Part shown: positions 16,878 through 25,645 of the stretch, piece after piece
How positions within the stretch are numbered: position 1 is the first letter of the stretch
Layout of the letters: the number at the start of each line of letters is the position of its first letter
Assembly (NCBI GenBank): GCA_007095845.1
Contig: SFBI01000133.1
Coordinates: forward strand, 1-45,360
Direction of reading: 5' to 3'
Source: Microcystis aeruginosa Ma_MB_S_20031200_S102
Lineage (GTDB): Bacteria; Cyanobacteriota; Cyanobacteriia; Cyanobacteriales; Microcystaceae
Length of the DNA: 45,360 bases
The notes under the pieces: generated by a model
What the model was told of the DNA's origin: nothing
The model's database searches: none
Seen by the model: only the letters and a program-made list of their open reading frames with translations
Program-made: the position numbers and the translations under genes

Positions 16878-17818
16878 ATACTAATTCTCTAAATGCCAAC
16901 TACAGATAGAGCCTCGTCCAACAATTGAAGCAATTACCTCTTTGTTCATTTCTTCGAGTCGTTGACCAATTAACAAACGTAATTACTCTAATTCTCTAGG
17001 TAGTTTCCATCTCAATCCTTTTTTTAGATATTGCCAAATCTGTTCAATTGGAGACGAGTTTCATCTTCACATAAAAAGCGAATTTTCTCTATATTACTCA
17101 TTATTGTTATCGCTACTCAACTCAGCATCGCAAGCTTTCTAGAAGTTTTTTCTTAAAATCCTCTAACTTTTTTTTGATTGTTCTAGGCTTTTTGGTCTAG
17201 CTATTTTTGGAGAAGCTTTTAGCCGAGAATATACTAATTTGTGTACAGTTTTATACTTTGCTTTTATCCCTAATTTTTCCTCTAATCATTCACAAATCTC
17301 GACCTAAATATCAAACCTTTTCCTTTCTTTTATTTTATTTTAATCTTTTTTCTAAGGCTTTTTCTGCCCACTGAGGAACTTTTCTTGCTCTTCCTGTACT
17401 GACTTTTTTAGACAATAATTTGGTTCTTCCGAACTTACAATGTAGAAAATTCCCCAAGCTCCCTCTCTGTCCAGCAATGCTCTAAAGTTGATAAATATCA
17501 ATCTAACAAAAACTCAAAGCTTTACTATACAAGCTAGTCCTCCTTGACGATATTTCCCTAACCAATCTTGTAGAGTGACTCTGTTTCTTCTTAGCATTTC
17601 GGCAGTTTCCATCACCGTTTTTGCCTTTTTTGTCTTTAATAAGTACAATACTTGTATTCTTTCTTTTCCTGAACCAGTTTTTTCTTGTCTAAGCATTTCC
17701 CTGAGTTCTACTTCACTTTCAGATAGTTCTATCTTATAAACTCGTCCCATATTTTTCCCTTAACTGTACTAATATGATATTCTACCCTATCTGTAGTTAG
17801 ATTTTGGAGAATTGGTAT
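16878..17818 (-). mobile_element. Degenerate IS630-family insertion sequence
   Basis: Inverted ends are visible: ATACTAATTCTCTAAATGCC at the left against the reverse complement of the right end (ATACCAATTCTCCAAAATCT), both continuing to AACTACAGATAG. TA dinucleotides flank both sides, as expected for IS630 insertion. Inside, an N-terminal helix-turn-helix ORF is intact at 17514-17750 (-). Most of the remaining transposase is destroyed, but SPIEQIWQYLKKGLRW, the conserved DDE-domain ending, can still be read on the minus strand near 17000-17060. The element is no longer able to make a transposase. Confidence 0.82.
17514..17750 (-). pseudogene. IS630 transposase N-terminal fragment
   Basis: The 78 residues begin MGRVYKIELSESEVELREML and contain the helix-turn-helix of IS630/Tc1-type transposases (TVMETAEMLRRNRVTLQDWL, then GKYRQGG). 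The frame stops where the catalytic domain should follow. It could still make a small DNA-binding peptide, but there is no sign that it is maintained for that. Confidence 0.75.
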
Positions 17819-17980
17819 AACGCATCAGAAAACGGAGGTATATCCTACCTGATCCTGTTCCAAGGTTCTACCCTGGAACAAGATAAAGCATTGATGATCA
17901 CACAAAGTCGAGAAGAGACAAATAGCCAATTTAGTCCCACAAGTAGGATTAGTTTATTTCTGACGGGCTGCCTAGACAAA

Positions 17981-19543
17981 TCAGAAAGTAAAAGTCGTGC
18001 GGATAGTACCGATAACTAAGGTGGAATTGTTGTTATTGGAGTTAGGAGAAGTAATCACAATTACCCCTGGAGTAAGGGCAATATTATCGGTGAGTTTCCA
18101 CTCATAAAATCCTTCAATATGAAAGGAAGTATCGGGATCATTAGTGGCACTACCATCATTTAATCTAATACTAGAACTAGATACCCAAGGCTGCATACCA
18201 ACAATAATACCGGCCGTATTTCCTTCCTTAAATAAATCAGGAAAAGCCAAAGTTACCGCCCAATTCCAGATATCTAAATCCCCGCGTTCTAGTTGTCCAT
18301 CTAAAGTGCTAAGAGTTCTCGCTTTTGTGTAACCCCCCCAACCACCGAGGACAAAACCATCGACAATTCGCCAAGTAAATTGTAAACCCAAACTATTATT
18401 AATTGTCGGGACAGCCTCCCCGAATAGTTCTTCGGTGAAAAATCGGAAATTCGAGCGCTGGCTTCCCGTTCCCGTATCTAATTGGTTATAACTATGAAAG
18501 TAGGATAAAGCAATGCCAAAATTTTCGCCCGGAACATAACCCACCTGCGCTAGGGCAGTATAGGAACCGTTAAATAAACCCGCTCCTGGGTTAGGATCGT
18601 TAGCATCTCCAGCAAGATAACCGGCGCTGAATTGCAAAGCCCCATAATTACCCTGTAAACCGAGTCCAGTTTGTCCTGGAGCAAAATAAAGGGGATTGCG
18701 GGTACCAAAAGTGGAAAGCGCCCCACTAGCGCCATCTCCATCCAAAAAGTTGAGGGTATTGGTAAAGTCATCTTTAGCACCTCCCGTCGCTTCTAACCAG
18801 AGTTGGATATTTTCCGTTAGGGGGAAACTGTAGTTTAAAACTTCTAGCAGTAAATCATTGCCGTCGGGTTGGGTAAAAGCTAAGGTACTTTCAAAAGTTC
18901 CCGTAGTATCGGCTAAATCGGCAATATTTCCCGTTGCTAGACGGGTATAGAGTAAATCTTTGCCTGTGAAGCTAGTATTTAATTCTAAACGGGCCCGATA
19001 ACCAAAAGCTGGCACTTGAGGAATCCCTTCACCACCGTTTTTTTCTCCTGTGGCTACCCCATATAATGCCATCACCACTTCCCCGGTTAATTTAGTAGTG
19101 GTGGAAAATTGATTATTTTCCAGAAAAGCGACTCGATTTTCTAAGTTATCAACCCTAGCACCCAATGCCGCTAATTCAGTCTCGAATTCGCTGACTAATC
19201 GCTTGATTTTGTCTAGATCTTCTTTTAATACGGCTACTCCTTCTTGAATCAATCTTTCTAGGGTATTTAAGCAGGAATTCAACCCGGCGGCAAATTCCCA
19301 ACGAGTTAAAGCGCGTTCACCGCGAAAAGTGCGGTCAGGATAACCTACTATACAACCATACCTCTCCACGAGACTTCTTAAGGCCTCAAAAGCCCAGGCG
19401 GTGGGAGAAACATCCCGCAATTGATTGACACTTGTTACCTGTGCCATGGGGTTACTAGAGAGGTTTTCGAGACTATTAGCCAGTACCGGACCAGAAAAAC
19501 CCAGTAATATCGCTGCTGTTAGGAAATTTTGCTTGATTTTCAT
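17981..19543 (-). CDS. SLH-domain OprB-type porin, probable iron-uptake porin
   Basis: This 520-residue outer-membrane protein has a signal peptide (about 1-22, ending PVLA), an S-layer-homology domain (about 36-95, SPTAWAFEALRSLVERYGCI and GYPDRTFRGERALTRWEFA) that anchors to peptidoglycan, a coiled coil (about 97-140) and a C-terminal beta-barrel ending in TTFTF with a terminal Phe. This is the layout of the major cyanobacterial porins (Som type); several are implicated in inorganic iron uptake. A Fur-box-like site starts 20 bp upstream of the start codon, which supports iron regulation and an iron-linked role. The substrate is inference. Confidence 0.88.
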   Translation of the reverse strand: MKIKQNFLTAAILLGFSGPVLANSLENLSSNPMAQVTSVNQLRDVSPTAWAFEALRSLVERYGCIVGYPDRTFRGERALTRWEFAAGLNSCLNTLERLIQEGVAVLKEDLDKIKRLVSEFETELAALGARVDNLENRVAFLENNQFSTTTKLTGEVVMALYGVATGEKNGGEGIPQVPAFGYRARLELNTSFTGKDLLYTRLATGNIADLADTTGTFESTLAFTQPDGNDLLLEVLNYSFPLTENIQLWLEATGGAKDDFTNTLNFLDGDGASGALSTFGTRNPLYFAPGQTGLGLQGNYGALQFSAGYLAGDANDPNPGAGLFNGSYTALAQVGYVPGENFGIALSYFHSYNQLDTGTGSQRSNFRFFTEELFGEAVPTINNSLGLQFTWRIVDGFVLGGWGGYTKARTLSTLDGQLERGDLDIWNWAVTLAFPDLFKEGNTAGIIVGMQPWVSSSSIRLNDGSATNDPDTSFHIEGFYEWKLTDNIALTPGVIVITSPNSNNNNSTLVIGTIRTTFTF

Positions 19544-19562
19544 TGCTGTCTCTCACACCTAT

Positions 19563-19581
19563 AAGAATGATTATTGTTCTC
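19563..19581 (-). promoter_or_regulatory. Fur-box-like operator upstream of the porin gene
   Basis: On the minus strand the site reads GAGAACAATAATCATTCTT, which agrees with the 19-bp consensus GATAATGATAATCATTATC at 14 positions, including the central AATCATT. It lies 20 bp before the porin start codon and just downstream of a possible -10 box (TATATT). Iron-loaded Fur bound here would block transcription. The match was made by eye. Confidence 0.65.
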
Positions 19582-19813
19582 AATATAATCAGGTTAGCAA
19601 ACTTTTTCCAGTCTGGCACTGTTGCTAATATTTTTCAAGTGTTATTTCAGATAAAATCTGATTTGTCTAGCATTTATTGGTTCAAATAAATCTTAAATGA
19701 TAATAAAACCAATAAGTAAATAATTTTATTGTTCCTAAAAACAAGATAGAGACACTGCTGACAGCATCTCTAAATGATTATTTTTGGTTCAATTGAGGAT
19801 AAAAAAGAGGTAA

Positions 19814-20383
19814 CTAGCGCAATTCAGCGTTAAACTCGTTAAAAGAGCGTCTTTTTAACTCTACCGATTCCGATCGAGGCAGAAGCTCAAAAACCTTTCT
19901 TAAGATATCATCCACATCTTCATATTTAATATTGCCCAAACCATCATAAACCACTTTACCCTGTTGGTCTAAAACCACCGTTTGGGGAACCCCACCGCGA
20001 TAATAGTAACCCGGTTCATCGGGACGATAGGAAGACTTTAAGGGGATAGAATCGACAGTAACGGGGATAATACTGGCGGCGCGACCATAAAACTCTTGAA
20101 AACGGGAGACAATCGCCGCAAATCGCTTACAATCACTACTATCATCCAGATAATAGACAATAATAGCCGGAATTTTCCGTTGAAAAGTTTCCGCTAAATT
20201 TAAACGTGGTGGCACGAGGGAACCATTACCCGCATAGACCACAAAAATATTACCATCAAGGCGATCGTCATCGATCCCTGCGTAGGCGCTAGGGGTTAGC
20301 CAAGGAGACAAACTCGTCAAGGCCATAATAAGAAAGACAAGACAGATCCGAAGACGCAGCCGATAACGAGATTTCATGATCAA
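19814..20383 (-). CDS. Thioredoxin-like membrane protein, possible photosystem I accumulation factor
   Basis: The 189 residues start with a signal anchor or signal peptide (about 12-36). A thioredoxin-fold domain follows (IPAIIVYYLDDSSDCKRFAA, GGVPQTVVLDQQGKVVYDGL). The usual CxxC redox pair is replaced by SSDC, so a classical disulfide exchange is unlikely. Cyanobacterial proteins of this type have been described as thylakoid factors needed for photosystem I accumulation; I apply that name from memory of the family and only tentatively. The gene lies upstream of the porin gene on the same strand, with a 270-bp gap, and is probably a separate unit. Confidence 0.68.
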   Translation of the reverse strand: MIMKSRYRLRLRICLVFLIMALTSLSPWLTPSAYAGIDDDRLDGNIFVVYAGNGSLVPPRLNLAETFQRKIPAIIVYYLDDSSDCKRFAAIVSRFQEFYGRAASIIPVTVDSIPLKSSYRPDEPGYYYRGGVPQTVVLDQQGKVVYDGLGNIKYEDVDDILRKVFELLPRSESVELKRRSFNEFNAELR

Positions 20384-20425
20384 CAGAGTTAAAATATTAA
20401 GACAATTTTTAGTGTAAAAAATCTT

Positions 20426-20920
20426 GTGACCTTCGAGCGCGATAATTCCCCAACCACCCCGCGAGTTATTGCCGCTAACTCGCGCTTTGCTAATACCTAT
20501 TATGCCATTCTAGGACTACATCCGAGCGCCTCGGTGATCGAAGTGCGACGCGCCTATCGGGAACTCAGTAAACGATACCACCCCGATACTACCGAACTCA
20601 GCCCCGAAGTGGCAACGGTTAAATTCCAGCGTCTTAACGAAGCTTATGCCGCCCTGAGTAATCCCGATCGCCGTTCCCTGTATGATTTACAGATAGGTTA
20701 CTCCCGCTGGAATGTCATCCAAACTATCCCGGATAGCGATGAACCCATAGCTAATCGTAGCGCCTATCTCGATCCGACCGATCGCCCCCTATCTTCGGGA
20801 GAGATTTTTGCTTTGTTTATCTTGGCACTGACCCTGCTGGGCTGCTTGTTACTAGCGGTGATTATTGCTATGCTTCGAGGAGAGAATGCCGTCACTGTAG
20901 CCCAATTATTTTTGATTTAG
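20426..20920 (+). CDS. Membrane-anchored J-domain (DnaJ-like) protein
   Basis: This 164-residue protein has a J-domain at about 23-92 with the HPD motif at 52-54 (ELSKRYHPDTTEL) and a single C-terminal membrane helix at about 125-150 (IFALFILALTLLGCLLLAVI). J-domains stimulate Hsp70 ATPase activity; the anchor suggests a thylakoid or plasma-membrane DnaK partner. The start is GTG, since no ATG precedes the J-domain in frame. The next gene starts 5 bp after the stop, so the two are likely co-transcribed. Confidence 0.87.
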   Translation: MTFERDNSPTTPRVIAANSRFANTYYAILGLHPSASVIEVRRAYRELSKRYHPDTTELSPEVATVKFQRLNEAYAALSNPDRRSLYDLQIGYSRWNVIQTIPDSDEPIANRSAYLDPTDRPLSSGEIFALFILALTLLGCLLLAVIIAMLRGENAVTVAQLFLI

Positions 20921-20925
20921 ATGCG

Positions 20926-21198
20926 ATGAAGATTCCCACTGCTGATACTCCCCTCTATAATCATCCCTTACCGGCGATCGAAGCATGGCTAGTTAAGTTA
21001 GGTTGTCGGAAAAATACCGAGAATGTCCACTGTTGGACGGTGGAAAAACCGACATGGAAAGCGGAAATCTGCCTTGATCTCGAAGAAATCACCGTTTGTT
21101 ACTTTCGGGCAGCCAATGACGGCAGCGATATCAATCGCGCTTTTAAATACTCCCTTAGTCGTCACGATATCGAATCGGCGGTTTTTTCTGGTCCTTAA
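20926..21198 (+). CDS. DUF3143 family protein
   Basis: This 90-residue protein matches what I recall of the cyanobacterial DUF3143 family (TPLYNHPLPAIEAWLVKLGC, WKAEICLDLEEITVCYF, RAFKYSLSRHDIESAVFSGP). Its function is unknown. It follows the J-domain gene by 5 bp, a pairing I believe recurs in cyanobacteria, which hints at a shared role. An out-of-frame ATG at 20921 terminates at once, so the ATG at 20926 is used. Confidence 0.82.
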   Translation: MKIPTADTPLYNHPLPAIEAWLVKLGCRKNTENVHCWTVEKPTWKAEICLDLEEITVCYFRAANDGSDINRAFKYSLSRHDIESAVFSGP

Positions 21199-21268
21199 TC
21201 AAGGGAGAGCTAGTCCGAGCATTTGTACTAAATTTTTCCGAGATAGGCTGTCAATTCAGTACACTTGT

Positions 21269-22246
21269 TCAGGTTGCAATCAAAGCTCCCCCACAACTGG
21301 AACCGCTGCCAGCAGTGCAACCGTAACAATAGGAAGCGGTTTGTACCTCTGCAATTACATCTAAACTATCCGCTTGTAATAAATCCGGCAGGGTTAGTTT
21401 TTGGCCTTGACTGGTGCAAGCAGCCAGATTCTCCATCTGATTAAAATCGCAGTCATAGATATTACCCAAATAATCGATCGAAAGCTGATTACGACACATC
21501 AAATGTTCGACAGTATCACCATTAAAATGGTCTTCGAGGAATTGAAGATAGGGTTGATAGAGTTGCTGGTGTTCCAGATGGAAACGGGTTCTTCCAACGG
21601 GTAAGTTAGTGATAGTAAACAGATTGTTAAAAGAAATATTAAAATGTTCTTGCAAGAACTTTTTGTAATCCTGTGTTAGAGATACCTGATCCGGTGTGAG
21701 AGAAAAATTCTCTGACTTAGGAATCTGGGGATTATAGACTAAATCGACCATCAAATTCGGGTCTTGCGCGTAGCCGAGACGGTTTAACCATTGTAAAGCG
21801 GCGATCGATCGATCATAGACTCCCAGACCGCGCATTTTATCCACATTATCGGCAAGATAACAGGGTAAAGAAGCCACCACCCGCAGCTGATGGCCAGCGC
21901 AATATTCAGGAATATCAGTAAATCCTTTCTCGAAATAAATAGTTAAATTCGAGCGCACAATTACCTCTTTTCCTGCTTTTCTAGATGTTTCCACAATTGG
22001 CTTAAAACCGTAGAGCATTTCCGGAGCGCCGCCGGTCAGATCGACGATTTTAATTTGGGGAAATCTTGCGATCAGTTCGATAATTTGTTCGCACACTTCT
22101 GGACTCATTTCTTCGGTGCGACCTGGACTAGCTTCCACATGACAATGGCTACAAGCAAGGTTACATCTTTTCCCCAAATTAACTTGCAGAACCGAGATTT
22201 TTTGCTTAGTTAAAGGAGTTTTTAGTTTCTTAAAAAAAGGAGTCAT
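21269..22246 (-). CDS. arsS: Arsenosugar biosynthesis radical SAM protein ArsS
   Basis: This 325-residue radical SAM enzyme has the cluster motif CNLACSHC (Cys28, Cys32, Cys35), a GGAPEM block after strand two, and a Cys-rich tail (SYCYGCTAGSGSSCGGA) typical of an extra metal-binding C-terminal region. ArsS is thought to join a 5'-deoxyadenosyl group to dimethylated arsenic, giving the precursor of oxo-arsenosugars. It is the second gene after arsM on the same strand, separated by 190 bp of degenerate CTGATAA-type repeats, so the operon may have been stretched by repeat insertion. All cluster cysteines are present. Confidence 0.92.
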   Translation of the reverse strand: MTPFFKKLKTPLTKQKISVLQVNLGKRCNLACSHCHVEASPGRTEEMSPEVCEQIIELIARFPQIKIVDLTGGAPEMLYGFKPIVETSRKAGKEVIVRSNLTIYFEKGFTDIPEYCAGHQLRVVASLPCYLADNVDKMRGLGVYDRSIAALQWLNRLGYAQDPNLMVDLVYNPQIPKSENFSLTPDQVSLTQDYKKFLQEHFNISFNNLFTITNLPVGRTRFHLEHQQLYQPYLQFLEDHFNGDTVEHLMCRNQLSIDYLGNIYDCDFNQMENLAACTSQGQKLTLPDLLQADSLDVIAEVQTASYCYGCTAGSGSSCGGALIAT

Positions 22247-22249
22247 AGG

Positions 22250-22410
22250 AGAGTAATCAGTGAACAGTAATCAGTAAACGGGAAACAGTAATTAGTAATT
22301 AGTAATCAGTAAACAGTAAACGGGAAACAGTAATCAGTGACCAATAACTAATCAATGATAACTGATAACTCACATCTGATAACTGATAACTGATAACTGG
22401 TAACTGACCG
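22250..22410. repeat. Degenerate CTGATAA / CAGTAATCAGT repeat tract
   Basis: Multiple imperfect copies of AACAGTAATCAGTAA and TGATAACTGATAACTG fill the gap between arsM and arsS. The same motif family recurs at 29351-29512, 29701-29745 and 37021-37120. No coding function is seen. Confidence 0.85.
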
Positions 22411-22436
22411 ATCAAACTTGTCTCGACCTTGCTTTT

Positions 22437-23405
22437 TTAACAGCAACCGCCCCCATTATAGTGCCAAGTGGACTCAGTGATGAGGATATCTTGGGGAGAG
22501 AAACGAGCTAAGTTGCCCGCAGTTTTATCACAGACGGCCACCGGCAATCCTTTGGCTAAAATATGCCCAGCACCATCATCAAAAATTGCCTCCGTACCAG
22601 TATAAATAGCAGTTCTACCCGTAAAAATACAAGCCCCATCTTCTGGAATAGCTACTTTAAAAGCAACGGAATCCAAACTTTCTAATAGGAGCGGCTCGGC
22701 TAAATTATAACTCTGACAGTCCAGTAAACGATAGGGACGACGAGTCCGAATTTCTACCTGACCAAAACCAGCAGCGATCAACTGTTTAATATAATCATCG
22801 TAGGTCAAGGCCCCCGATAGACACATAGCGCGCAAACGCTGATCTTCTTGCAAATGTTCGGGAATTGGACGAGTGGCGATCGGATCGCTCATCAGTAAAC
22901 GTCCTCCCGGTTTTAAGACGCGAAAAGCCTCCCGTAAAGCTAACTGTAAATCGGCTGGTTTAAAGATATTAAAAAGACAATTCTGCGCCACCACATCGAC
23001 GGAGGCATCCTCCACTGGCAATTCAAAGGCGGAACCATCTTTAATTTTCACAAAATCGAGACTAAACCAGGAATTTTCCAGCAGTGCTTCGCCGAGATTT
23101 CTCTGGGCTGCCCAACGCATTTCTGGCACTGGATCCACCGCAATTACCCCCCCCGGACGACGGGAAAAATAGGCGAATTGCAGTGCTTCTAAACCACCAC
23201 CCACACCCACATACAACACCTTAGGAGAATTGCCCAATTCATTAACCTGCACTGTCGTGCCACAACCATAGTTCATCTCCTGCATAATGGCAGGGATTTT
23301 AAGCCCCGGTAGTTGCAAAGGACTGCTTTGAACACAACATAGCCCCACTTCAGGAGTTTGGGCTACTTCGCTGTAAAATTTGGCAGTAGCTTCCAGATAA
23401 GTCAT
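22437..23405 (-). CDS. arsM: Arsenosugar-type arsenite methyltransferase ArsM
   Basis: This 322-residue SAM-dependent methyltransferase has motif I VLYVGVGGG (about 63-71), the acidic residue of motif II (VDPVP) and the post-motif block ALREAFRVLKPGGRLLMSDP. Candidate As(III)-binding cysteines are Cys23/Cys24, Cys48 and the terminal GGGCC tail. ArsM methylates arsenite to mono- and dimethyl forms. With ArsS it would feed arsenosugar and arsenolipid synthesis, and it also detoxifies arsenic. The extra C-terminal region after about residue 230 and the CC ending are typical of the arsenosugar-linked class. No ArsR-like gene is adjacent. Confidence 0.9.
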   Translation of the reverse strand: MTYLEATAKFYSEVAQTPEVGLCCVQSSPLQLPGLKIPAIMQEMNYGCGTTVQVNELGNSPKVLYVGVGGGLEALQFAYFSRRPGGVIAVDPVPEMRWAAQRNLGEALLENSWFSLDFVKIKDGSAFELPVEDASVDVVAQNCLFNIFKPADLQLALREAFRVLKPGGRLLMSDPIATRPIPEHLQEDQRLRAMCLSGALTYDDYIKQLIAAGFGQVEIRTRRPYRLLDCQSYNLAEPLLLESLDSVAFKVAIPEDGACIFTGRTAIYTGTEAIFDDGAGHILAKGLPVAVCDKTAGNLARFSPQDILITESTWHYNGGGCC

Positions 23406-23530
23406 TTTTCTCTTGGCCTCTATTGAACATCTTTAACTTTAGAGATTCTAGTACAAACTGCCCGCAAGTGTCCCTATGTAAATGTCATTATTATGGCAAC
23501 ATTAGGATAAAGTCCAGATCAGTCGCTAGT

Positions 23531-23614
23531 TGACGCATTATAAAAAAACATCGCCTAGTTGATAGCGTGTCTGATCAAGAAATTGTGATCATTTTCTGCA
23601 AATTTCACTACTAA
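23531..23614 (+). pseudogene. C-terminal fragment of a YoeB-like toxin gene
   Basis: The bases encode RIIKKHRLVDSVSDQEIVII then FCKFHY and a stop, which is the tail of YoeB RNases (pattern RRIxxxHRLVYxVxD...CxxHY). The codon just before is TGA where the second copy of this region has CGA, so even the fragment is broken. The rest of the gene upstream is gone. Confidence 0.72.
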
Positions 23615-23782
23615 TAATCGCCAGAAATTCCAAAACTAGCTGAGAGTAAGAATTAGGGTACACGAAAACTTAAGAAGAATTTCCGAAGAAAGTGAAAACC
23701 AACCTACATTTTTCTTCTCTGATACCAAGGTTCCACATTGGCACGAGAAAGGGGAGGATATCCCTCCCTTCCCTGATCGGTT

Positions 23783-23865
23783 ACACAAAAGCTAGAACCT
23801 CTGGAAGTGCGTTGCAAGGGTATCCCTTGCAGCGAGGTAAGACTATACAGAAACGAGAAGAGCCA
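23783..23865 (+). repeat. Dispersed hairpin repeat, copy 1
   Basis: ACACAAAAGCTAGAACCTCT and the following 60 bases recur at 24341-24413. A hairpin GCAAGGG-TAT-CCCTTGC lies in the middle and AGAAACGAGAAGA near the end. The short reading frame across it (23692-23877) is not believable as a gene. Confidence 0.8.
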
Positions 23866-23918
23866 AGTTATCATTGAAACTGCTATAATTAATAAAATCT
23901 CAAGAATAGTAAAAGTCT

Positions 23919-24152
23919 ATGAATGCACTGAAATACCGAACAATCATCAAAAATGGTCAACTTAGTTTACCTCCCCTCGACTTACCAGAAGGAACAGTGG
24001 TCGAAGCGATTTTATTGATTAAAGAAGCTGCTGAAATGGATGAAACCGACTATCTGCTTTCCACAGAAGCTAACCGTCAACATCTCCAAGAGGCAATAGA
24101 ATCTCTGAAAAATCCTGATAGTTATATTTATGTAGATGCTGCTAACTTATGA
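23919..24152 (+). CDS. YefM/Phd-like antitoxin of a YoeB-type module
   Basis: This 77-residue protein is followed directly by a YoeB-like start. The C-terminal part (MDETDYLLSTEANRQHLQEA) is the toxin-binding pattern of YefM antitoxins. The N-terminal part (TIIKNGQLSLPPLDLPEGTV) is more like the short MazE/AbrB-type leaders seen in cyanobacterial antitoxins than a classical YefM DNA-binding domain, so it may be a hybrid. The stop codon overlaps the toxin ATG (ATGA), implying translational coupling. The partner toxin is destroyed. Confidence 0.75.
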   Translation: MNALKYRTIIKNGQLSLPPLDLPEGTVVEAILLIKEAAEMDETDYLLSTEANRQHLQEAIESLKNPDSYIYVDAANL

Positions 24153-24342
24153 GGAAAGTCGCCTTTCTAACCCGAAGTTTTGATGAGTTTAATCAATGGG
24201 CGATCGCAGATAAAAAAGTTTACGCTGAGAGCCTTTTTCTGGATCAGGAAAACCAGAAGCATTAAAACATGAACTATCAGGATTATGGTCACGACGCATT
24301 ACAAAAGAACATCGCCTAGTTTATAGCGTGTCTGATTATGAC
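24149..24342 (+). pseudogene. YoeB-like mRNA interferase, internally deleted and truncated
   Basis: The first frame gives [27 protein letters not shown] and stops at 24264. In a second frame [35 protein letters not shown] continues, the conserved YoeB core with the catalytic Arg and His region. A deletion that also shifts frame has removed roughly ten codons between the two parts. The final CxxHY tail is missing because the hairpin repeat copy 2 begins at 24341. The toxin cannot be functional. Confidence 0.85.
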
Positions 24343-24413
24343 ACAAAAGCTAGAACCTCTGGAAGTGCGTTGCAAGGGATACCCTTGCAACAAGGTGGAA
24401 ACGAGAAGAACCC
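24341..24413 (+). repeat. Dispersed hairpin repeat, copy 2
   Basis: This is the second copy of the 23783 repeat. Its hairpin is a perfect 10-bp stem, GTTGCAAGGG-ATA-CCCTTGCAAC. It begins exactly where the YoeB reading frame loses similarity, so it truncated the toxin gene. Confidence 0.8.
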
Positions 24414-24421
24414 TTTACTGA

Positions 24422-25645
24422 TTAATTTTCTACAAAAGTAAATTTACCATTTTTACCGTCAGCATCCATTTTAATTTGTGCCACAGAAAATTTGTCCTGA
24501 ATGATTTCTCCTTCGGGAGTAAAAGCAATATCTCCCAGAACAGTCACATACTTACCCGCTAAAATTTCCTGATTTAATTGTTGGCGAATTTGTTCGAGGG
24601 AAAGTGTACTGAGTTTATTTTTATCATCTACCCGTTTTAAGGCCTCGACAAAAACTTGAATTCCCGTAAAAGCTTGAGCGGTAAATTGGGGCGGTGCTTT
24701 TTTATTTTCTGCTGTATAAGCGGCGACAAAATCCCGATTAATAGGATTATCTAATTCCGGGTTATAAGCTTGAGCGATGAGAATACCATCACATTGAGCT
24801 TGACAAACCGGGAAAATATTAGAAGTATTTAAACCATTGCCCCCAATAATTAACCCCTGATAGCCTAATTGTCGCAACTGTTTAACCAAATTACCCCCGT
24901 CAGCAACCAAACCAGAAATAACCACTAAATCCGGTTTAATATTAATAGCGGCGGTGGCTTGGTTTTGAAAATCTGTATCGGTGGTTTGAAATTTCTGCAC
25001 GGTGACAATATCAAGATTTAAACTCTTTAGGGTTTCTTGAAAAGTTTCCGTTTCCGATTTACTAAAAGCATCATTTTGGGCAAAAAAGACAGCCACTTTT
25101 TTAATCTTGGGATCGATTTTTAAAGCGGTTTTAACCGCATTGGGAGCGACCACAGCCACAGGAGCGGACACCCTACTCACATATTCACCGATCTGGGGGA
25201 TACCTTTAGCCGTGTTAGAAGGGCCGAGAATGGGAACTTTAGCTCGATCGGCGATCGGACTAGCGGCAAAAGCTTGCTGAGACAGGGACGGACCGAGAAT
25301 ACCCACCACCTTATCTTGAGTGATTAGGGTATTTATGGCGTTGATCGCCCCCTGTTCATCCCCGGCCACATCCTGGATAATAACTTTAATCGGTGTTCCA
25401 TTGACTCCGCCCTTTTTATTAAAATATGTTTCAGCCATCTTGACACCGATCACCTGTTCCTGTCCCAATAGGGCAAGATTGCTGGTTTGAGCTAAAGCTG
25501 CACCGATGGGAATAGGGGAAGTGGCGGCGTTTTCTGCGGGACTGGGGTTAGTTTGACTGGTGGGAGTGCCGGAATTACAGGCCACCACTAGACCAAAAGT
25601 GACGAGGGATAGTATTAAGGGGATTAATAAACGTTTTCTGAGCAT
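24422..25645 (-). CDS. Branched-chain amino-acid-type ABC transporter substrate-binding lipoprotein
   Basis: This 407-residue periplasmic binding protein of the LivK/Leu-Ile-Val type I fold has a lipoprotein signal peptide with lipobox LVVAC (Cys23) and a Ser/Thr/Pro linker to about residue 45. The two-lobe domain follows ([59 protein letters not shown]). It would deliver amino acids or related solutes to a Liv-type permease. No permease or ATPase genes lie nearby, so it is either an orphan or works with a complex encoded elsewhere. The frame is intact. The 273-bp upstream gap holds no gene. Confidence 0.9.
   Translation of the reverse strand: MLRKRLLIPLILSLVTFGLVVACNSGTPTSQTNPSPAENAATSPIPIGAALAQTSNLALLGQEQVIGVKMAETYFNKKGGVNGTPIKVIIQDVAGDEQGAINAINTLITQDKVVGILGPSLSQQAFAASPIADRAKVPILGPSNTAKGIPQIGEYVSRVSAPVAVVAPNAVKTALKIDPKIKKVAVFFAQNDAFSKSETETFQETLKSLNLDIVTVQKFQTTDTDFQNQATAAINIKPDLVVISGLVADGGNLVKQLRQLGYQGLIIGGNGLNTSNIFPVCQAQCDGILIAQAYNPELDNPINRDFVAAYTAENKKAPPQFTAQAFTGIQVFVEALKRVDDKNKLSTLSLEQIRQQLNQEILAGKYVTVLGDIAFTPEGEIIQDKFSVAQIKMDADGKNGKFTFVEN

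Noticed and set aside
17804-18019. 71-residue plus-strand frame between the IS630 remnant and the porin
   Set aside because: It starts inside the IS end and overlaps the end of the porin gene on the other strand; its composition is not protein-like.
23692-23877. 61-residue frame across the hairpin repeat
   Set aside because: It is coded by a dispersed non-coding repeat with a strong hairpin, which also occurs at 24341.
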